Source: Xiphydria camelus (lineage: Eukaryota > Arthropoda > Insecta > Hymenoptera > Xiphydriidae). Taken from it: DNA of 64,000 nt. Shown here one piece after another: positions 1-13,204 of this stretch. Made by a program: the position numbers and the translations under genes. Every line of letters starts with the position of its first letter. Position 1 is the first letter of the stretch. The notes beneath the pieces were generated by a model that saw only the letters and a program-made list of their open reading frames with translations, was not told the DNA's origin and ran no database searches. The DNA lies in NCBI GenBank assembly GCA_963678675.1, contig OY783196.1:23910827-23974826 (forward strand). The letters run 5' to 3'.

Positions 1-9
1 TTGATACCC

Positions 10-31
10 TATAGCGATTATAATCGCTATA
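10..31. repeat. Perfect 22-bp palindrome
   Basis: The left half TATAGCGATTA is followed at once by its exact reverse complement. A second short dyad (ctatagaccgtctatag) follows. The function is unknown; it may be the edge of a repeat cut by the window start. Confidence 0.7.
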
Positions 32-2056
32 GACCGTCTATAGTCTGAAAAGTTCCTCGAGAACCGTATGCAAATGTAGGTCTAGGTTTGGCAATTTTAA
101 TCTTCGAGCAAAGATACTCTTAGGGGGAGTTCCCCTAGTGACGGACACTTAAGATTATTGCTCGATTAATAATGGAATAATTGATTTTTAACGGTTATTA
201 TTTTCTATATTAAAGTATACTATATACTGCATACACACAAAATGAATTAATCCCACCAATTAAAAAATTTGTTTGACCTGATGAATGACAATAAACACAC
301 ACTTAATTGTTCAGTCTTTCAAAAATAGACACCTAGTGCCGGACACGTCAAAACAATTGATCTAACACTGGACAAATTAAAAATGTATGATATCCATTTT
401 AACACTAGATTTACCGCAGGCAGTCAATTTGACTGGTGTCTTATTCAGAGTTCCGTTCAACCTCGATTATTTCGTAACCCGTGAGGTTTCTGACAAAATT
501 AGTAGAACACTTTCTTGTAGAGCATATTTCGGTCTACAAAAAAATTCAATAGCAGTGTGGACGAAAAATCCACGGATAACGAGATAATCACCCGCCAAAA
601 CGACCGTATTATAAAGCGCGACCATCCGGTAAATCTAGTGTTAATTATAATTATCAGCACACTGTGAGACGTCAGCTCAGCCCCCTCTCGACAGACACGG
701 CATCGAATCTATTCTTTTTTCGTATCCTTCAAGCACATAATACACGAAGTCAAACTGGCTGTTTCTTTTTGTCGAAGCAGTTGATGTAATGGCTTTCGAG
801 AATATTTTCCACTATTTTACAACAGAATATTTGCAAATAAGGAGAAATAATTAAAATAATAATTTGTTTAGTACTGGGAAATAATCTGCCGTTCGGACTC
901 CAAGGGACTCTACATATGTATATGATTTTTAGTACATTTAGTACAGGTGTTTTAAAGTACATTTTCTATCAAATTAGTACTTCAAACGATATCATAAATG
1001 TGATAAACGAAACAAGACGTATCGTTTTGTTAAGAAAGAACAATAGAACAGAATTTATTAGCGAATCTATTGAAATTAAAATGCGGTCAAATTTACCACG
1101 TATATCAATTTCTAGTACTAGAGTTAAAGAAAAGGTACCCCGTCACACGAACACAACGATGCTAGCAACTGACAGTCCATATCTAGAATTGTTTAAGAGG
1201 TAACAGCGTGTATACTTTTATTTCGTTACGGTTATTTTGAAGGATATTACTAGTGCCCGGCGCCGTCCGGCGCTAGGAGAATTCCCCCGTGCGCGTACGA
1301 ATGTGTCTTTCATTTTTGAGTGGAAAAATGGGGACTTTTTTTTTCGACCAGGGAAACCAGAAATGATGCGGGAATTTCTGTTCCACGTTTGAACGGCCAC
1401 TCTGAGCTATTTTTCTCAGTCCATAATCCAGTAGTTGTAAAATGCACAATAATGCAAAAAAAAAGATACGTATTTTACGGGCAATATCGTTAACCAACTT
1501 AAGTTTTCATGGATGCGAAATTTCCTGGAGTATTTCGTAGTTTACCTCGTAATTCGTAAAACGCCGGAGAACCGATGTTCGCTCTTACTGGCGTATTCGC
1601 TATTCCAGTCACGCAACCAACCCCGTCCATCTTGCCTCTCACCCTGCCTTCTTTCCAGCCTTACACCCCCACGTACCTCACGACGTACCGCTTGCCTTTC
1701 TTTTTACGCCGTCCGCTTTTTCGTTCGTACGTCGGGTCCACCTATCGCACGTTAAAATCTCGTCGAGAGTCCAACACTGGTTTTAATTCTATAAACGGTG
1801 CTACTAGAAATACATAACGACTTGTATGTATATCTATAGAGTTACGTTAACGGCGTATTAGTTTGTAACACACACTGCTCCGGGATTCAATTTCCGTCCA
1901 ACGGAAGAAGCTGGAAATGTCGCTCCAGCTTTTCTTTCAAAATTAATATCGCGTACATCTGTCTTTGCCTTTATATTTTGCCATTCTCTTGAGAGAAATC
2001 GGGCGATCGGCAGTTTTGTGATTGTGAAGTTTGAGCAGTCGAAGACTACTGATAGC
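32..2056. other. Upstream non-coding sequence, nothing recognised
   Basis: AT-rich sequence with a few short overlapping open frames of no recognisable family. A small GC-rich dyad (cccggcgccgtccggcgc) lies near 1257-1274. Two similar phrases, agtgacggacac and agtgccggacac, occur near 138 and 333, too short to define an element. Confidence 0.5.
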
Positions 2057-2247
2057 CCGTATGTCCGAGTGCAAAGTATACATAAGGATACGTAGTTTTA
2101 TTTTGACTCACGTAGGCCATTTTCGAAGCGCCAATGTCATTAGTCATTGCGGATTACTGCCCATGCGCAGTCGAACTTTCAAAAATTTTGACATGATTCA
2201 AAATAAAACTACAAGTCCCCATGTATACTTTGCACTCGGACATACGG
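2057..2247. mobile_element. Palindromic MITE, about 190 bp
   Basis: Inverted terminal repeats of about 48 bp: CCGTATGTCCGAGTGCAAAG begins the left arm (2057-2105), and its reverse complement ends the right arm near 2247. The arms differ by few bases. The short open frame that crosses it is a by-product. The superfamily is not known. Confidence 0.75.
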
Positions 2248-5200
2248 TATGGCATGTTTGTACTGGAAACGATACATTGAGCGTTCATTATTGAGCATTT
2301 TTTAGAAAAATTACCTATTTTTTAAAGCTAAAATCTCTTTCTTTCGACCGATTTTTTGCATTATAGTGGTATTTCATCCGGGCTTCTACAATCAAAATCG
2401 CTTTCTTCTTCATATATTACATACCTCATTAATCGTTCATATTGAAAGATGGGCATACAGATCTCTAATACAATAACATGTATATATTATTGAACAACGA
2501 AATTCTTAATACTTCCTAAATTGTATTACACAAAGTTATTCAGATTTATTTATAGCTAGTAGAATTTTTAGAAAACTCTCTGTGAATTATCATATTCCTA
2601 TGTTATTTAATTTTATCCTATATTGCAAAGTTTAAAGAATATTGATGAACCAGTTCAGAGATTTTCGAGGTAGTTTCTTCATATAAGAAGGGTCTTTATC
2701 TTGTCGAATACATTTTGCCATTTTGAATATGAAAGTACCGAACACATATATTTTCTTTGTTAATTGGAGCCTTTCAACGAAAAAGAAAGAACTAAAAAAA
2801 AAGATGATTATAAGGTATACCGTAGCGCTCGTCATTTCTTGGAAGAAATGAAACTGCGCTTACTTTTTTACTTTTTTCGCCTACCGGAAATGACTATGCA
2901 TGCATTTGACTGCATATAGTTACGGTTCTTCGATCGCGTGTTTCTCGACGATAACGAAGTTATTTTTTAACGATTTGCGGTCTCCGCCTGATCGTTAGTT
3001 TTGCATGTGATTATTACACGTTAGCCTTTCAGCGACTTAAAAGCTAATTTATGGATACTTCGTATAAGAGGTAAGCTATAGGTATCTCTTTTGTATGGAC
3101 AAAGGAAAATCTTAAGACTAAGATGGAGCACTTTGATAATGTTAGAGATTTGGGTTTATTGTTTACAATTCACTCGTGCTATCAATAAATAAATATGAGC
3201 AATAAATCATGAAGGGAAAATAAGAAAGAGGAATGTACACAATCGTAGAGATCATTTGAATATAGTATTTTTCAAACATAGGGGGAAGGTGAATCCTTCT
3301 CGTTTGTCGTATTCAATGTACGCACATACATACATAATATACATTATGTATTCTATGACGTATAGCGACGCACCGCCTGCCACGGTGAGCTATCAATAAA
3401 TAACGTCGTCCTCCCCTATTTTCGGGAATATTTAGTCGATGACAGAGCAAATATAATAAATATATATAGGTATTATGAATATTATAGTAAAACTCGATAC
3501 CGAAAACGGTAGATCGTTCTCGAATTATCAACATACGAGTATTATTAACTCTTATGCATGACTGATTTACTATTAAAATGTTATAGGACGAATATTATGC
3601 TAAGAAATTCATGTCCTTGTGAGTAAAATAACTAATGAGAACGAAATAGTGCAGAGTAGTTGAGTGAGAGGCAAATGGAATGATTTAAAAATGAAAGAAA
3701 AGATGTCGCTTATTCATTATAAAAATGTTAATACATGCACGGACACTATAATATAGATACAAGCAATCGATCCTCATATGCTATGTACAAGTTGTAGTTT
3801 AAAAATATGTGATTGCTATAAAATTTTTTTTCGTACAATAAAGAAGTATAATCTAAAGGTAGTTTATTAATAATATTTTTAGTGATGTACCTACTTCTGG
3901 AATAAAATTTACACTCGAATGGGGTAGACGTCACCCTCATAGTTAACTCTGTTATTTACCAGTGCGATGGACACATTACAATGAAAAAATTCCAATATAA
4001 TTTTCAACCCGATTGCTTTATGACCCATAAATTACAATAAAATATCTATCAAATTATCAGATAAGTTAGATTTATAGTTACCAATAGTCAATGAACTTTT
4101 CTCGTACTTACAAGCTGCGTGCAAGTCGTATAATAGTCTCAAGATAAGAATGACACGCAACTCGCACCATAAAAAAGGGTCGTTTTCAGATACTACAAGA
4201 GTTGACTGTCATTTGTCAATGTGATAGATACAACGTTGAAAAAATTTCAGTGGCATGCGCTAATCGAGTAGATTATTCTCGTATAAGTTACAACGGTTAA
4301 GACCAATTATTATTTATTACGTAAAGTAACCCAACGAAACGGAGTTCAACGGCAATCGAATTTCTGCTTAATGAGAGTGAAAATTATCCTCTGTAGTCGA
4401 GATGCTAATAAGGTAATAAAACTAAGAATTCAGTCGATCTAACTTCCGAACGAAGGCTCGTGGGTCTCAAAGCGACAGGTTGTTCACCATTAATAAAGTT
4501 TCTACCGTACGTACTTCATTACTTTTACCCCGACTCATTCTCTCCGACTTAGACCCTCTTGGTTTTAATGAAAACGTGAAAGACAGCTCTTTCCGTTAAC
4601 TTAATAAACCTACCGCGAGCGGCTCGCGTTCTTCTTCGCAAAGTTTCTTCTCGAATCGTTTCGCGAAACGATTCCCATCTCTTATAATTCACTTTCTCTT
4701 CGGTGAAATACGAGTCGCTGATTTTAAAGAAGTTATACTTATACGTAATTTCTCAGATAAAAAATATTATACCGAATATAAAAGTCATAATCATATAGCA
4801 AAACATTTGTATGAAAATCAATTTATATAATCCCCTTATAAAGAGACATTCTTGGTGATAGAAAAATGTAAATGCTTTAGTTGTGGAATACATAGTCAGC
4901 TGTAAAGTGGTTGTGCTATTATTACCACTGGAAGATGACTGTTTAACGAGTATTAATCCGTGTTTTATCTAGAATGTGTTTCAACGACTTTTTTACATTG
5001 TAGTTAATTTATTTCTTACTTTTTCAAGGAAACTCCAGTCTAAGCGGAATATTTTACAGCCTATTCATTCTACGAAGAGCTTTTCCTTCGTGAGGATCGT
5101 TTAATTTTTTTTGCAATGTTTAGGTATATATTTAGAAAGTTTGGAACTTGCAATTGGGGTCATAAACTCAAATGAATAAATCGCCGTTAAATTTCTGAGG

Positions 5201-5373
5201 CATGCAGTAATTCATGTTTCGGTCGGTATTCCTGTTCCTTTGACCGCGCGTAGAGGGCAAACTTTTGCTCGCCGGAGCTTTGCGGCAGTTGCTCACTCGA
5301 AAAGTCTGAAGCGCCTAATGGGTCGCTTTATTCGATTAATTGAGCACTCCTATAATTTCTAGAAAAAACGATC
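2248..5373. other. Non-coding stretch, nothing recognised
   Basis: AT-rich single-copy-looking sequence on both strands without a supported gene or element. The only structural oddity is the perfect palindrome at 4653-4674, listed separately. Confidence 0.5.
4653..4674. repeat. Perfect 22-bp GC-centred palindrome
   Basis: GAATCGTTTCG is followed by its exact reverse complement, with TCGCGA at the centre. It lies in a locally GC-rich patch (4610-4690). It could be a binding site for a dimeric factor or chance. Confidence 0.6.
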
Positions 5374-5471
5374 AAAGGGTATAGCCGGATAAGCATATGA
5401 AAAGTGCCCCCGGCTTGAATTTCTTCCCATTCAGGTATATTTTGTGTTTATACATAAGTAAGCTCTCAGTA

Positions 5472-5657
5472 GATCCTATGGGCCCCCTCTGTTGATGACG
5501 TCGATATTGGGGACATCGGGGTGAGTGGACTTCTGCGCCTTGCGAGGGAGGCCGACACACCCCGTAGTCACATTTGATAGGGCTGCTCCAGCTGGGGCCC
5601 GGGCACAATGGTCCAACAGGACTGAGCGCCCGGTTAATGCCACCCATCAATTCATTC
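5472..5657 (-). mobile_element. 186-bp GC-rich insertion with a 12-bp target-site duplication
   Basis: The exact 12-mer AAGCTCTCAGTA occurs at 5460-5471 and 5658-5669, and the other arm of element A (7702-7720) carries the site once, uninterrupted. A 12-base duplication and a GC-rich insert without terminal repeats fit retrotransposition of a 5'-truncated non-LTR element or SINE rather than a DNA transposon. No poly-A tract is visible on either side, as in R1-like elements. Orientation is a guess. Confidence 0.7.
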
Positions 5658-5780
5658 AAGCTCTCAGTACATTTTTAGATAAAAATATTGATTTAATCAA
5701 AAGTTATCGTCAAAAAACCAAAAAACGAAAATATTTTTTATCTCGAGAACTACTCGACCGATTTCGCGCATCAAAATATA

Positions 5781-6553
5781 CAGACTGTTCCCCTCTATAC
5801 ACGCCAGCGTAGCACATTGCATATATCGGTTGGCGCTATCGGATCCAAGATGGTTCCCTAAAATTCGGTGACAATACCGACAGCCCAGACATGAACCAAA
5901 TAGTCCAGACACGAACCAAATAGACGTTTCAGTCCGAAAAACATCGGTCATCTCAATAGTGGTGAATGTGACAGATGCTCTGACAGATAGCTTGATAATC
6001 ATTTGGATTTTTTTTCGAATAATCAAAATAGTGAACGGAAGCAGTGTCATTTTTCTCTGGTTGCTTGTGCATAAAGAGCAGGAAAGGAGACATCAGTATC
6101 TCACAGAAGAGTGCCATCAGATAAGTTACTTCCTAACTGACCGTCTTAACCTCATTTTGATCACATATAAAGGACAAATATCTTTGTGGTTATCAAAATG
6201 AGGTTAAGACGGTCAGTTAGGAAGTAACTTATCTGATTGCACTTCTTCTGAGATTCTGATGTCTCCTTTCCTGCTCTTTATGCACAAGCAACCAGAGAAA
6301 AATAGCGCTGCTTCCGTTCACTATCTTGATTATTCGAAAAAAAATCCAAATGATTATCAAACTGTGTGTCAGAGCGTCTGTAACATTCACCACTATTGAG
6401 ACGACCGATGTTTTTCGGACTGAAACGTCTATTTGGTTCGTGTCTGGGCTGTCGGTATTGTCAGTCACCGAATTTTATGGAATCATCTTGGATCCGATAG
6501 CGCCAACCGATATGCAATGTGCTACGCTGACGTGTATAGAGGGGAACAGTCTG
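5781..6553. mobile_element. Foldback MITE B, 773 bp, almost wholly palindromic
   Basis: The element starts CAGACTGTTCCCC and ends with the reverse complement, flanked by TA on both sides. The two arms (5781-6161 and 6192-6553) pair along nearly their whole length, leaving a loop of about 30 bases. TA flanks and the CAG start fit the Tc1/mariner superfamily. The left arm has a small internal repeat (two copies of a gaaccaaatag phrase, 5891-5925) that the right arm lacks. Its subterminal motif ACACGCCAGCGT is shared with the element at 21460-21620. Confidence 0.85.
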
Positions 6554-7331
6554 TATGTTATGCACCATTATGTAGCTATATTATGAAAAAAAATACTGGA
6601 TTGTTTCGCCCATAAATAAAGTAAAAAAAAAACTTGAATGTTTCAATCATTTTTATTTTGCATATGACAAATAACACCACCGCCGTTTTTAAAAATATAG
6701 ATTCAAGCATGATTAAACTATGACATATAATTTTTACAAGATGATTGGTGTGGGACAAGTCGAAATAAATTAAAGAAAATGAAACAACATTTCTTCCGCT
6801 GTTTTCCTAACGTAATATTAGATAGTGGAAAACGGCGGAAGCAAAGTTGTTTCATTTTCATTAAAACTTTCAGTCATGAATTTTTCCTGATCAGGTGAAA
6901 AAATATTTGATTAGTGGTTTTGGATCACTGGAGGTACTATAACCCTTCACTTCAAAAATTGATCTTTCGCTAAATGTGACTAACGTACTTCAAATGGGAT
7001 GCCATCAGTTGACTACATCATGTTTATGTAGCAAAACGCAATCAGTTCCGCATAAACGGAGTTAAGATTCTTATGTCGTTAATTGACGACACAGTGACCG
7101 AAAGTTTTAATTTATTTCGACTTGTTGTTCCATACCAATTATCGTGTAAGAATTATATGTTATAGTTTAATCATGCTTGAATCTATATATAAAAAAACGG
7201 CGGTGGTGTTATTTTTCATATGCAAAATAAAAATTATTGAAAGATTCAAACCTTTTTTTTTTACTTTATTTGTGGGCGAAATAATCCAATACTTTTTTTT
7301 ATAATATAGCTACATGATGGTGCATAACATA
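6554..7331. mobile_element. Palindromic MITE C, about 775 bp
   Basis: The terminal repeats TATGTTATGCACCAT run inward for about 225 bases (6556-6780 and 7100-7329) with some substitutions, including a shared acggcggtggtgtta block. A second hairpin lies inside (6776-6807 against 6829-6861). Element B abuts its left end at a TA. The region inside shows no transposase codons. Confidence 0.8.
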
Positions 7332-7799
7332 TCGCTGGTTCTCCGGAATAATGAAACAACTCAAAAAATAGAAATTTTTAGACAAATCTAGAATTCGATG
7401 TAAAAATATGTTTTGTTATTTAAATAAAGAATGTAATATACATAACCTATAATGAGATTTACTAATAGTGAAGCTAGTAAAAAAATATTGGTTAATAATA
7501 TTAACTTATATCTATTGTAAGAAAACTTTAATTCGCTCTCCTGAAAATTTACGATTTTTGAGTTGTGTCACTATTCCGGAGAACCAGCGATATATATTGC
7601 TGCGCGAAATCGGTCGAGTAGTTCTCGAGATAAAAAATGTATTCGTTTTTTGGTTTTTTGACGATAACTTTTGATTAAATTAATATTTTGATCTAAAAAT
7701 TTACTGAGAGCTTACTTATATATAAACACAAAATATACCTGAATGGGAAAAAAATTCAAGCGGGGGCACTTTTCATATGCTTATCCGGCTATACCCTTT

Positions 7800-9190
7800 A
7801 AGGAACCCGTTAAGGTCAAGTCGATGTAACTTTCATCCACCTATCCTTTTTTAAGCATAACTTATGAAAGCGAGCAGTTTTGCAGTTTAACGCCGGAGAA
7901 AGTACTCTGTAAAATGGCATTTCTCTATTCGAACACAAACATTCCGAGTTGAGAATATCTACCGCGGAGTCTTCGAGTATAGCCTTGGAGCGGAGCCACA
8001 ATTATAAAATGGTGCTTGAAAGTTTCAGAGCGTTTACGGTGCCAGAGAAAATGATATCTTTCCGCTTCTATATCTATAGGGTTAAAGCCTAAAATTAGTT
8101 TTTCTCATTTTTCTCTAACTTCTGTTATTAGTGAAGTTGCAGTTGTCAAACAAAACGAGCAGCTGTATACTCTAGATACTTATCCTACTAAAATCCAATC
8201 ATCAATTAAATGAAATTATTTTCAAAATTCAATAAACTATAAAGTTTGTATTATATAATACTAAATTCCATCAAATGTATTTCTGTTAGTACTTTATCAT
8301 CCCCTAGACAACGCAATCCAAAAAGTCATTCCGAAGTCATCCGTAGACAGCCTAATGTTTCACTTTTTGTTAACTTAAGTTTTCTGTTATCTAAAAGACA
8401 ACTGTTGGATAAATCGAAATTTAAGTTATCAAGAAATGAGGAATAAGACTGCCTACGCGGATGACAAAAATACAGCATTCTGGTTTGCGTTGTCTGAGCC
8501 CATACAAGATATCGTTTGAAGGCCATTAGAAATGTCCACGCTTCGAGTTTTCGTAATTAGGTACTGCTTGTAAAAAGACTGTCGTTTACCATTAGGTAGC
8601 CGAGTTAAATTACATAGAGGACGCTGCCTTGTGATTACCGCTACGCTCGCAATGAAAATCGGAGGTCGCCTGCTCTTTTAAATTGACGGGCAGAAGTACC
8701 GCCATCGTTCTCATTATGTCGACATTTCCCAGTGTCTCTCTTCTCCTTTTATCCGTTTTAAATTCGACTGGCTAACCTTTTCCATAGTTATTCGGCGTTG
8801 GTCGCGAATGGATATATCCAATATGAATACCCATGCGACGACAATACCGAGCAATATTGCAGTTTCTGAATAGGTCCACCCTATTCGACCCTGGTTCTAC
8901 TCGCCTATCCCACCCTATTTCGGACGAGAAACCTATGGCACCACACACGGATATCGATATGCATTTACTGTCATTTCAGTCAGCCAGTCCTCGCAGTACG
9001 GCCTCTCGTGGAATTCGATCACCATATTGACTCAGCTGACATATTCTCGTCCGTCGTCTAATTAATTTTGAAAATCATTCACTCGGTTCCTTTCCTAGAA
9101 AAACTCATATGATTTGATAATCAGTCTCTTTACTTTTAGAAAAGCTCTATATTTTATTGTGACATTAAAAGATATAGGTATATATTTCAA
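7800..9190. other. Non-coding stretch, nothing recognised
   Basis: Sequence between element A and the next MITE. A short dyad (acagcctaatgtttc... near 8345 and gactgcctacg near 8447) is too degraded to call. No coding region is supported. Confidence 0.45.
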
Positions 9191-9333
9191 AATATTGTGT
9201 TGGAATCGGTACACCCATTCTTGTATGTTAAAATCAACCATTTCTTCGTATTGATTAAACATTTTAATTGCCACAAGAATCAGTTGATTTTAACATACAA
9301 AAATGAGATTGATCGATTCCAATACAAAATTTT
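9191..9333. mobile_element. Short palindromic MITE, about 143 bp
   Basis: The arm 9191-9240 (with gttggaatcggt and tgtatgttaaaatcaac) pairs with 9283-9332, leaving a loop of about 40 bases. No coding capacity. Confidence 0.7.
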
Positions 9334-9989
9334 CACCTGAGTTGGAGTTACGTGACATATTTTTTGTTTAGCAATTTTTTGACTTTTGACCTTTCTTGAA
9401 GCGTGGCAAATGTTTAAAATATAGTGCAAAATACAGAAATGATATAGTTGTTCGTCTATATGTTTTGAAGAAATACATTTTTTAGAGAATGTATTCTACT
9501 GAATAGAAAGGTGCTCCAATACGATTGGTCGAACAAGAAGAGAGACCGGCGTATCTTTACATCTCCCTTCACCTCGTTGTCGCAGATTTCCAGCTCTGCT
9601 CTCACTGTAGTAATGATGGGTTTGACCCGTGAAATCCTTCGAAACGAGAAGTAACGCGAAAAGTTTATCACGTGACTGTGTCCGACAACACCCCCGCCGT
9701 TTTACGATCGCGTATATAGTCGGGCCAACGCGGAGAGTCAGTCGAGACGTAGTTTGGCAAAATTACACTCACCCGAAGCTCACGCTAGAAATTCGCCGGA
9801 GACCAAAAATTACTCAAAGGACGAGACGAGATTGTCGCCGTGTTGCGTAATGTGACGAATCCGAAATTTAATACCTCCTTTCAAGTCGAAATTCCACCGA
9901 AATAAGCGTATACATGATACACGCACCATAAATATATTTCCGCCTATACACAAAGAGCTTACGTATTCCAGAGATACGGTAGGGACCAA

Positions 9990-10695
9990 AAGTTACAAGG
10001 AAGTTGAAGACACTGACGCCGTATTTTAATGTAATAAGTGGGATAAGAAAGTTAATACGGTTTCGGATTGAAATGCCTTCGCAATTCGTACAAGTAGAAG
10101 TGGGGCGAAACAGAATGAAAATTTGAAGGTCCTTATACATATGTAACTATTGCCTGACATGACAGTAGAGGGCCAACTCGACGTACCATTTCACTTTAGG
10201 TTCTTTTGTTGTAAGACGTAACTACATGTAGAAAAAATATGAATTATTTTTATATGTTTCACAAGAGAATTATACGAGTTTCACAGTCACGCATTAAAAT
10301 TAAATCGATATGCTTATAAGTCTACCGTTAATAAACCGTAGCGAGAATGTTGAAGCGAGACACTAACGTTGTACTATAATGTAATAAGATAAGAACTTAA
10401 TACAGTTTCGCATCGAGGTGCCTTCGCGATTCGTACAAGTAAAAGTAAGGTGAAACGGAATGAGAATTTGAAGGTCCTTGTATCTACTCATATAATATTT
10501 CCTGATATGACAATCGGGAGCCAACTCAGTGTTCTATTCCACTTTAGGTTCTTCTGTTGTAAGGCATGACTACATCTAGAAAAAATATCAATTATTTTTA
10601 TATATTTCACTAGAGCATTGCACTGGTCAAGCATTCTCATTCACACATTAAAATTAAGTCGATATGGTTATAAGTCTACCGTTATAAACCGTTAA
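9990..10695. repeat. Diverged tandem duplication, two units of about 345 bp
   Basis: Unit 1 (about 9995-10335) and unit 2 (about 10345-10690) share ordered blocks: gccttcgcaattcgtacaagt at 10075 against the same with one change at 10420, tttcactttaggttcttttg at 10190 against 10538, and ataagtctaccgtta at 10316 and 10669. Offsets are 345-352 bases. The units look about 80% alike by eye. Neither has a recognisable open frame. Confidence 0.75.
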
Positions 10696-13202
10696 ATAGG
10701 GCCTCGCGGAGTCTTCGATCATGCACTTTAAGCCGAGTTTAGACTTACGAGCAAAAACGTTCGCGAACGCTCGCAAATACAATTTATGTCACATGTGAAT
10801 TCCTATACTAAGCACGACATAAATAATGTCTGTAAGCATTGGCGGATGTTTTGTCCCGCCAACTCTGGTCCGATTTTGTAGTTAAAGTTAATAATATATC
10901 GCTTCATGAATTTCCGAAATATTTCAATCTGTACGAGTATTCACTGTGTTTTATCGTAAAAAAAGGCTTACATGTATTTATGAGCAAAATAGCGCCGTTT
11001 AACGATATATGATTTATAAGCCGATCCGATATCGAAGCGCTATTCTCGATCGACGGTATGCCGAGCGAATAGTGAATCGAGGTCGGACCGAAATAAATCT
11101 CGTTCCCCCCGAAATAACGGCGCAACATCGTTCTACATTCTCGCTTCGATTTTATCCTTTTTTCTTTTGTCGGAGCTCCTATAAATAATATACAACTACT
11201 CTATCCAGGGACACTGCTTTCCGATTGTCTTCTGAATCTCCGCTTCCTACTACCCTTTATATTGTGCCCCGTACCAAGCAAAATCTTTTCCCTTTTTCAG
11301 CGTTCCTCGACAACCTCCTATGGAGTCTACGAAGCTCTCATCCTTGTAATCCCATTGTGGCATTTCTCGCGGCCACCCGATATTCTCCTTACCGATGCAT
11401 GAAAGCAACTGCAACGTCGCACGATGTTCCAGAGGATCATTATATCCGTTTCAAGGATGCAGAAGATGAATTTGTTCCTCAAAATTTTACTCAGCTATTT
11501 CTTTGGCTTCTAAATATAAAAAAAGTCTTGCATCGCGTTCTCTCGTAGAGTCTATCACAGGTGAAATCATGGGAAGCTTTAATCCGCTTATTGATTTCGT
11601 TCAGGCAAGATCAAGAGAAAATGTATGATGTTTCGATAGGTATTAAAATTGCTTCAGCACTTGACGAGTAACTACTGTCGTAAATCAAACATCACAGATG
11701 ATGAGCTATAATTAAAGGCATTATTCGTTTAATTAACATCTAAATTAAACGCTGTTGCACGCTTTTGCACGCTTTGCTTTTTTCCTCTTCCGTTTGGGGT
11801 GCTTATAATTCCTGTCCTCGTCATTAGGTTCTTCCTAATCACTCGGCACCTCTTGTCTGTACATATGACACTCTTTCATAGCAGGGGATGGTAATTCGAG
11901 GAAAATGACGTAAACGAGAGAGCCACCCTATCATCATAAGAACTGTTCGATTTTCCTTGACATATAATTGTACGATATTACTAAACTTAAAGACTATGTT
12001 TCTGGCATCGATGGCTACTCTTAATATATGCAACTTTTTCACTCGGCATTAATTTATCGTCGACTCGTCGATGATTATCAAAATAATATCTTCGCATGTG
12101 TTCGGCACACAGTGCCATCATCCGGCGTTAAATCACCAGGTAGTCGAAATTCTCTGTCACGCGCGTGTCACGATAAAGATATCCACTTTCCATCCTATAT
12201 ATCTTATCTACCTTTTTGCCCGCAAAATTTCATCCAAATCCCTTGATCCACCGTACATAAGGCCGAGCACGTACACGTGGGTTTGGCAAACAAACGTGCC
12301 ATAAATATGTCACTATCAGATATGAAACAATTATTTTATCGATCGGATAGCATTATCGTTCCTTTGAGATACTATTTTGTATTTAAACAATGAAACCGAA
12401 ATGTTTTTGAATCCGCCTCTGTCTACGCTACACCGCATAAAAACGTTTTCCACAATTAATACAACATCCGCTGGTCGTTGGATCAGCGACGCCGGCAACG
12501 TAACGGGGAATAAAATATAGCAGCACTTTGAGAAGATTGCGGGTACTCTGTCCTCTGGTGGTGGAAGTAGCGGTGCTTCGTACGAGAGTATTCGCGTGCA
12601 AGATATCACACGCGCCACCGAGGACCAGGGGTTATGTCCGAAGGCCTTCTGCATTATGCACTCGAGTCTTCTTTATAGTCACCGCTTTATTAGCTCAATA
12701 AAATAAGACTACTTAACTTTGGTTTATAAGAATTGCAAGCTTTACGGCGGTGGATTCTATAAAAAGCGTTCCAGCCGCTTTCGCCGACTGCAGTGCCGTT
12801 GAGGTTCTCTAGTGACGCAATGCCGTTGATACATAACTGTAGTTCTCGATTCTGCGTATGCACATGGATATATGTACCTACCCTTAAATTTGTGTAATTA
12901 GGACATACGCATTTATGAATTTATTTTTCTTATTTTTTTCTTATTCGCCAGCATGAATAGCAGAGGTTTCGTTCAAAAAATTGAATGGAATACATATTTA
13001 TTGCATTATAAATGCAAATGCATTTTTTGTCTTCGCTCGTCAATTGCACGTTTATGTAACTTTTGCCACCCGTATTAACTTACGCTTATCTTATGATTAT
13101 ACGTACCTTGCGATTCCTTAGCTACCTTTATTCGGGAAGGAACTTCGGGGTATGCGGGTGGACAAAAAGATTAAGGGTCGATTGATGTTATCGTAGAAGG
13201 TC
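10696..13202. other. Non-coding stretch, nothing recognised
   Basis: Includes short overlapping open frames (for example near 11225-11548 and 12331-12654) without a recognisable domain or splice structure. I see no repeat pairs here. Confidence 0.45.
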
Positions 13203-13204
13203 CC

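Larger units (their letters stand above)
5374..7799. mobile_element. Outer palindromic element A, interrupted by three later insertions
   Basis: The terminal repeats start AAAGGGTATAGCCGG at 5374 and end with the reverse complement at 7799. The left arm (5374-5471 plus 5670-5780) and right arm (about 7591-7799) match over roughly 210 bases, including the gaactactcgaccgattt block. Element A resumes at about 7331 with tcgctggttctccggaata, which pairs with 7565-7597, so elements B and C (5781-7331) landed inside it. A third insertion at 5472-5657 splits the left arm. The termini do not fix a superfamily. Confidence 0.75.

Noticed and set aside
5697..6586. Several open frames across elements A and B
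   Set aside because: They repeat each other because the DNA is palindromic, and none resembles a transposase.
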